A DNA stretch of 64,000 nucleotides from Marisa cornuarietis. Taxonomy: Eukaryota > Mollusca > Gastropoda > Architaenioglossa > Ampullariidae. The notes below the pieces were generated by a model, which saw only the letters and a list, made by a program, of their open reading frames with translations, did no database searches and had not been told where the DNA came from. Numbering within the stretch: position 1 is the first letter of the stretch; every line of letters begins with the position of its first letter. The translations under genes were made by a program, and so were the position numbers. Location of the stretch: contig SMMW01000520.1 in the NCBI GenBank assembly GCA_004794655.1, forward strand, positions 629,501 through 693,500, given 5' to 3'. Positions 58,854 to 64,000 of this stretch are shown here, in pieces.

Positions 58854-61800
58854 TTTTATTCTACATACGGAATCTCAGACACTGTTTAAAAATTTAGAAA
58901 ATGAATTCAGAGTACTATTTTCTGACAGTTTGGGCTAAATTTAGAGTTGGTATATGCAATATTACAGTTCATTATTTTCGATATAGAAGACACACTGCAT
59001 ATGACCGGGTATGTTCATTATGTAGAATAAATGAGATGAAACATGTTCATTGTGGCTAAACTTGTTGACGACTCGAGGCAGCAAAACTGTCTACATTTTG
59101 TTTGAAATGTGGAGGTTTATCCTCAGCATTCTTCATCTGTTCTTTCTGATGACTTCTTCGATGACAAGCAATTGCAGATCTAAACTCTAAATCTTCGGCG
59201 GTGAAACGTGTGGCCAGTCTCCTCAGACACATCTGGTCTCCAGTTTTCTTCTGTCACCAGGACTTTAAAAAAAACAACAATTTATGCAGTTATTTTAATT
59301 TCATAGACTCGTTGGATAATGAAGTACCGTATTCTTGAAGTTATTTATCAGATAACACTACAATTTTGTATTATTATTATTCCCTTTTCTTTGCGTTATC
59401 CCTTTTTCTTTCCTGTCGTCTTGGTTGGTTTCTTTAATTTCTCCCTATCATGATTATTGTTGTTATAATTAGTATCATTTGTATCATTTGTTAAGCGCCA
59501 TGAGCCTGCTCTTAGGGCTGGGATATGGCGCTATAAAAATAACCTTTAGTATAGTAGTAGTAGTATCGTTTGCTTCCCCTTCAATGAGGCGACGGTACTT
59601 GAATGAGTAAACAATCAATCTCAATCTGGCCACCTCTTATATTTCTCTCAATGGCGGTAGATCCGACTGACCACCTATGACATATCTATTTTAATGGAGT
59701 CATTCTGCTCTACCTACGTTCACACCTGCCCTCTGGCGGCAGGCGACATTCCGGTGGATTTTTATTAAACGACGATGTTCGTGCTTGACAGCCGTATGTC
59801 TGTAAAACGTGTACACGAGGACTTTTTAATTACTATGTGCTCTCTGGCTATGAGTAACAAAAGGGTAAGAACCTGCGAATTGAAAGAAGTAGTCAAAACA
59901 TAATTTATCTTTCTCTCTCTCTCTCTGTTTCTCTCCTTTTTTCTGTCGTGTCTCATTGTACCATTGTCTCGTTCGTTGAAATAAACTTGCTAATCAATGT
60001 TGATATTTATTTGATCTTCCACGATTTACAATCTCTCGTCAAAAATAATATTCTGAATAAAATTCGTTTCGTTACAAATTGCAAAAAGCATATCTTTTAA
60101 CTTTGAAACTAAAAAATAATACTATTTATTAGCATTATTGTCATGTGACAGCCTCTTGGGGAGAATGGGGGACCTGGTCAGAATGCAGCGCCACCTGTGG
60201 AAATGTAACTAGGTCACGGAGGCGTACGTGCAGCACCACACAAGCCACATGCCCAGGGGAGGCTACAGAGACCATAACCTGTAACAACCCACCGTGCTGC
60301 GGTAACCTCACATATGGTTTTCATCAGACTTTTAATTGCTAGCGGTAATCATTTATAGCACCAGGACTGGCTCATGTGACATTAAACATTTTACTGTCAA
60401 GAGGAGTTGTATCATGGCTCTAATCTCATAGTCCTAGAGACGTCAGCAGTGTACTTACGTAATTACATTTAACTTGCTAGGGTCACACCCACTGATTAAT
60501 CTGAGCCGGTATGTTAATGAGGCGTATCTGCGTATGGATGTTATGATTACATAATCCCTCTGTGCTTGGCGATGATAGTAAGCGTGTATCTCGAGAACGA
60601 AAGGAGAGCATTCACTCAGATTTGTAGAGATTGTAGTTTGTAGTAACCTCTATCATATCATTGCAAATTATTCCTTCCCTGGTCCTTTCAGTCAACAATG
60701 AGAAAAGCCAAAAGAATAACTGTCAGACCACATCACTCAGCAGCTCAGTTCTGTTGTTATAGTTCCTCAAAATGGACGGTGGAGCAGCTGGGACAGCTGG
60801 TCATCATGTTCTCGACCTTGTGGTAAAGGAACACGTGCAAGGTCAAGGACGTGCTATGGACGCAACGCCTGTGGACAACCTTGTGAGGGAAACGAGTTTG
60901 AAGAACAATACTGCAACGAGCATGTGTGTCCAGGTAAATGCAAGCATCTTTAGCCTGATAACTTCTAACTTCTTGCCTGAAATGATTATTGTATGTGAGT
61001 AGAACAGAATCTGAGAATAACAGCCTGAGTGTATGTATTGATAAATACCTGTCAACCTAATGAACATTCAATGCTTTCACATCTGTGTTCAGTATTGTTA
61101 GCGAAGGATGAAAATGGTGGAGGAAGATGTGTTTGTCTTTATCCTGGAGTTGTACTCGTCTTTGCAGTATTCAGTCCATCGTTTAGTACAGCAGCGGTCT
61201 CTATGATATGATGACCAACTATATCTTCGATACCTCGAGCTTCTTTCCTTTCTACCTTGGAGAGGTTCTTAAGTCACTGGATACATTTTAGTTGTTACCT
61301 TGTGCACGTTTCACTCTTATGATGTAGTTCTAATATTTCTGCTTTTCTTTTTCTTTTCACTTATGGTTGTATCTGTATTTTGCTGTTGATACCGGGCTGC
61401 TCTGTGTTTAAAAGATTCCTTTAACAAAGGTCTTTTTCTTTGCTTCCCAAGCATCTCTTTAGCAAGAAAGAGTACTACTTCAGGTATTTACGGCAAGGAT
61501 ATCTTTTTTCGTAATCCAGTGTCTGAGGCGTCAACTTTACATCCAACTTGGCACTTATCAATCTTTACAATCTCTACATTTCTAAGCTTCTCCATGTCAG
61601 AGGGATTGCGGCGCTGCTGTTGTCAGGTTCTCACTACAAAGTGTGATGACCAAACAGTTTCTGTATCGACAAATTGAACTAATGTAGATTGAAAGGAAGT
61701 ACTTTAGTGTGAAATATGTCTCACAATACTTACCCCGTGCGACATTTCAATAGTTAAACAAAGAACAACAATGACTTGCTCTACCAAAAGGCCTCAAGGA

Positions 61801-63790
61801 AGGAACGAGGTTTGAACGCACGTTCAGTACGAGTAGTCCCAGCAAACCATCAGGTCGTCTGCTACTGTAAGTGACCTTGTGCCACCCACTACCTGACCGT
61901 TACCATGATGCTGTCTGATCTGCATCACATTGTCAGAGATAGAAAACCACTCAGGCACATCACCTCATTCTTTATTGCTCCTCCGCTCAAAACGTTCGTC
62001 TCTCCTTCCCCATTACCTAAAATAATCTGTCAACCTCAAAAATTTAGAGAGGGAAGATAAAGATAGTACAGCAAGTTCAAGAGTACAAGTCTTGTTGGCA
62101 TTTGATGTGCTCCGCTATGTGAGGAGATATAAGATGACCGCGTGATTTTCTCTTCACTCAGATCGTCTACCTCTCGTTTCCCCTTATCTACAATTAACTG
62201 TCAAACTCAACAAGTTACGGAGGGGACAACAAGAGAACAGCAGGTGTAAGAGTATAAGTGCTTCACTATGTCATTGCACTTACACCTCGCATGCCAGTTA
62301 TTTTACACAAATACGACTTTTGTTATATATTATATTGCCTAATACCGTAGTTTACTTGCATGTTGATTTGAGTGTTTGTTAGTGGAAAAGACGAACAAGA
62401 CATTTATTCAATTTTCGCTCAAAACTTCAAAGAAGAGTGTTATAATTATGGATTATTGTAATCATGGAATATTGCAGTTTGGGGAGATTGGAGCCGCTGG
62501 ACATGCAGTGTCACCTGTGGAAGAGGAACACAGTCCAGGACACGTACCTGTACTCCGCCATCCGCCAGGTGTTCAGGTTCATCAAGTGAAACTCAAGTTT
62601 GCTCGAATCCACCGTGTTGCGGTAATGTTTGCACCTTTTGGTTACTGTTGTCTTGTCACTGGTCAGGCTTGTAAGTCCCCAATAGTGTCACTCACTTCTA
62701 GCAGTAAGTCTCTCAGACGTTAACAAAACTATTCACCTGATGAACTGAGACCGTCTATCGCTTACAAACCTTAAAAGTGTAGAAGCAAGTTAGTCTACCT
62801 TTAAAATAGTTTTTCCTCATCATCTCATCACATAATGCATCACATTAGACGAGTACGTCATCGAAGGTAAACTGTCTGCAAGAAAGACAACATCATCATC
62901 TGATGACTTGCTTAGACTAGTGACACCAGTCGATGTCATCACTGGAAATCGCTGACTGACGATTATAACTAAAATCCTCATAACCAATATTGAAAAGATA
63001 AAGAAAAATACATATCACATCAGTAGATCAGCTGTGTCGAACCTTGATGTAACATACGCTAATTATAAAGTAAGTTAAAAAATACATTCAGGCTACCTTT
63101 CTTAATTAAAACTTAAATAGTGAACGCTGCGGAGTGGTCCCTATTATCTTGTAGGGAAATAAATCATATTAAAATGCTTATTTTCTAGGATATTATCAAT
63201 AGAGACATTGGGTGCAAAAAAGCAATACTCTTCTTTTGTCTATCTTATTTCTCTCTCTCTCTCTTCAGTTATGACCAATATGGTAACGATTACACTTAGG
63301 TTAGTTGCCCGGAAATTATTTAAAAAACTGTATAATATCGTTCTTTCTGTATAATATAAACAGATGCTTTACTCAAAGCAGCTTCCTCTCTGACATATTT
63401 TACTTGTGAACTTTTGACCTGTCTCTATCGACACATTTGACAACAACCTAGTACTGACCGTTGCTGTCGTCTGCTGTCCACATCATTTAGCAACTTAGTT
63501 CTGTTGTTACAGTTTCTAGAAATGGACGGTGGAGCAGCTGGAGCATCTGGTCTCCATGTTCTCTGTCTTGTGGTAAAGGAACACGAACAAGGTCAAGGAC
63601 GTGTACTGGAGCCAGCACCTGTGGACAACCTTGTGACGGGAACAGTTCTACAGATGAATCCTGCAACGAGTATCTGTGTCCAAGTAAGTACAAGTGACAG
63701 TATCTTTAGTCTGATACCTTAGTTTACAGGTCTTAATGATGACCTGTAGTCAATTTCTTTTGGTTCGTGAGAACGTGTGTCCGTTAGAGA

Positions 63791-63831
<41 letters not shown>

Positions 63832-64000
63832 GTAAAATAAATATTGTGCATCCTGTGTAGAAAGGGATTTGAGTGAAACAGTCTGGGTTTATCTACTTAC
63901 ACTTGCCCGTGTAATTACTGCACAATTCGATGTGTTCAAAATTCTTTTAGAACAAAACAGGACTTTCTGGGGACCTGTTACCATCTCGACAACTAATGTT
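50190..64000 (+). CDS. Array copy 3 (3' partial): ShK x3-TSP1 x4 gene
   Basis: Coding exons: signal peptide (50190-50265); ShK (51161-51271); ShK (56328-56438); ShK with Thr-rich tail (57773-57931); TSP1 at 60152, 60763, 62478 and 63513. All are phase 1. The Ig and fourth ShK exons of copy 2 are absent: the Ig exon is reduced to 35 bases at 54150 and a deletion joins the two sides near 59850. The window ends in the intron after TSP1-4, so Ig A, Ig B and the 3' end would follow beyond it. Introns between the TSP1 exons are about 99% identical to copy 2. Expected product: secreted or surface, with ShK modules before TSP1 modules. Role unknown. Confidence 0.6.
51161..51271 (+). CDS. ShK exon 1 of copy 3
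   Basis: Thirty-seven codons, phase 1-1. [24 protein letters not shown]; six Cys kept. Differences from copy 2 are mostly in the middle, between the third and fourth Cys. Confidence 0.76.
51272..54149 (+). other. Intron of copy 3, no exon seen
   Basis: It matches parts of 28448-29640 and then 31190-32780 of copy 2. The stretch that holds ShK exon 3 in copy 2 (29.65-31.15 kb) is absent here. It contains a LINE ORF2 C-terminal fragment near 53600-53760. Confidence 0.5.
53600..53760 (+). mobile_element. LINE ORF2 C-terminal fragment, second copy
   Basis: Broken counterpart of 32284-32510 (gttctgtggaacaac start), with deletions inside the WNNLPP-type segment. Confidence 0.42.
54150..54184 (+). 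pseudogene. Stub of the first Ig exon, copy 3
   Basis: After an acceptor-like tttttaaag, 35 bases match the start of the Ig exon at 32781 (ctcctgaaattacaagtcat). They are then followed by gtaagt, a perfect donor made at the break. If spliced in, 35 bases would shift the frame. Confidence 0.5.
54362..54740 (-). mobile_element. Retroelement 3' end with (AAT)n tail, minus strand
   Basis: A run of about 19 AAT units (54366-54423) followed by gaagatttgtatagcgcat; on the minus strand this is a LINE/SINE 3' end (agcgctaagagcatgctg, gcgctatacaaatcttc) ending in (ATT)n. Absent from the matching region of copy 2. Confidence 0.55.
55260..55720 (+). pseudogene. Second 5'-unit relic of copy 3, signal exon missing
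   Basis: 55260-55500 matches the region before the signal exon (20705-20955; 49750-50010), then jumps to the region after it (from 21241). No signal-peptide exon is left. It contains a G run (55627-55636) and a TA run (55393-55408). Confidence 0.52.
56328..56438 (+). CDS. ShK exon 2 of copy 3
   Basis: Thirty-seven codons, phase 1-1, donor gtaagt. [24 protein letters not shown]; closest to ShK exon 1 of copy 2. Confidence 0.76.
57773..57931 (+). CDS. ShK exon 3 of copy 3 with Thr-rich tail
   Basis: Fifty-three codons, phase 1-1. Nearly identical to 30033-30191; the junction codon changes Glu to Gly and one tail residue Asp to Gly. Confidence 0.74.
58786..58848. repeat. (GT)n microsatellite
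   Basis: GT run at the same intron position as 31046-31116. Confidence 0.9.
58865..59060 (+). mobile_element. Truncated LINE C-terminal fragment
   Basis: Matches 31703-31890 ([17 protein letters not shown] in frame) and then loses similarity. Remnant of the insertion at 31330-32060. Confidence 0.5.
59480..59580 (+). repeat. Retroelement 3' tail (gcgctataaaaata type)
   Basis: agcgccatgagcctgctc followed by ggatatggcgctataaaaat and AGT repeats is a typical CR1/SINE 3' end in molluscs. Confidence 0.45.
60152..60301 (+). CDS. TSP1-1 exon of copy 3
   Basis: Fifty codons, phase 1-1. One base differs from copy 2, changing GDV to GNV and creating an NVT N-glycosylation sequon. Confidence 0.78.
60763..60933 (+). 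CDS. TSP1-2 exon of copy 3
   Basis: Fifty-seven codons, phase 1-1. [18 protein letters not shown] then RARSRTC. Compared with copy 2 it has Gly to Asp, Ser to Pro, Arg to Ala, Asp to Glu and Asn to Tyr. The Ser to Pro change removes the usual O-fucose acceptor before the CG. Confidence 0.78.
62478..62621 (+). CDS. TSP1-3 exon of copy 3
   Basis: Forty-eight codons, phase 1-1; only one synonymous change from copy 2. Confidence 0.77.
63513..63683 (+). CDS. TSP1-4 exon of copy 3
   Basis: Fifty-seven codons, phase 1-1, donor gtaagt. Two amino-acid changes from copies 1 and 2 (Pro to Ser near the start, Ala to Thr in GASTCG). The next exons lie beyond the window. Confidence 0.77.
63793..63831. 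repeat. (GT)n microsatellite
   Basis: GT run at the same intron position as 39757-39834, about half as long. Confidence 0.9.

Larger units (their letters stand above)
57932..60151 (+). other. Intron of copy 3 with deletion junction
   Basis: No exon seen. Matches 30192-31116 of copy 2, then LINE remnants (58865-59060), then a deletion junction near 59850 that skips the Ig and ShK 4 exons. Confidence 0.55.

Noticed and set aside
1..64000. CRISPR arrays, operons, tRNA or rRNA genes
   Set aside because: Looked for direct repeats with spacers and for tRNA-like A/B boxes; only microsatellites and the 37-bp tandem repeat were seen, and the gene style is eukaryotic.

Overview
This is eukaryotic DNA, A+T-rich and dominated by introns, from an invertebrate. 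ShK, thrombospondin type-1 (TSP1) and Ig modules on small exons, several non-LTR retrotransposon lineages, and abundant GT, TGTC and AAT microsatellites suggest a lophotrochozoan, most likely a gastropod mollusc. The species assignment is inference. I see no bacterial gene, CRISPR array, tRNA or rRNA.

The main content is a head-to-tail tandem array, all on the + strand, of four related copies of a multi-exon gene family. I recognise the domains but not the family as a named one. Copy 0 (1-3963, 5' end off-window) has Ig, Ig and a transmembrane exon. Copy 1 (8088-14722) has four TSP1 exons, two Ig exons and a broken ShK exon, and has no signal-peptide or 5' ShK exons. Copy 2 (21132-43749) is the fullest: signal peptide, ShK x3, Ig, ShK, TSP1 x4, Ig, Ig, ShK, and perhaps a hydrophobic last exon. 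Copy 3 (50190 to beyond the window) has signal peptide, ShK x3 and TSP1 x4 before the window ends. Every internal exon I could delimit is symmetric phase 1-1, so modules can be deleted or duplicated without breaking frame, and the copies show this has happened repeatedly. Products should be secreted or membrane-bound, extracellular and disulfide-rich. An adhesion or immune-recognition role is inference only.

The space between and inside copies holds retrotransposon debris. A 4.9-kb non-LTR element (23214-28142) sits in an intron of copy 2 with a 9-bp target-site duplication and encodes a 2A-like motif. A minus-strand LINE 3' end (19494-20077) has its stop codon in a short tandem-repeat tail. 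A CR1/L2-like reverse-transcriptase fragment lies at 44390-45205. Smaller LINE pieces lie at 190-545, 6785-7140, 17880-18850, 31330-32510, 33385-33560, 42331-42448, 53600-53760 and 58865-59060, with short retroelement tails elsewhere. A single THAP zinc-finger exon (4216-4503) lies between copies 0 and 1 and has lost a zinc ligand.

Intergenic blocks are also duplicated (about 14.8-19.5 kb matches 43.8-49.5 kb; 20.6-22.4 kb matches 49.6-51.4 kb; part of 4.9-6.4 kb resembles 16.3-17 kb). Copies 2 and 3 are about 99% identical across introns from 36.1 to 39.8 kb versus 60.1 to 63.8 kb, so this duplication is recent. Exon calls rest on reading frame, AG/GT sites and agreement between copies; no transcript evidence was available.
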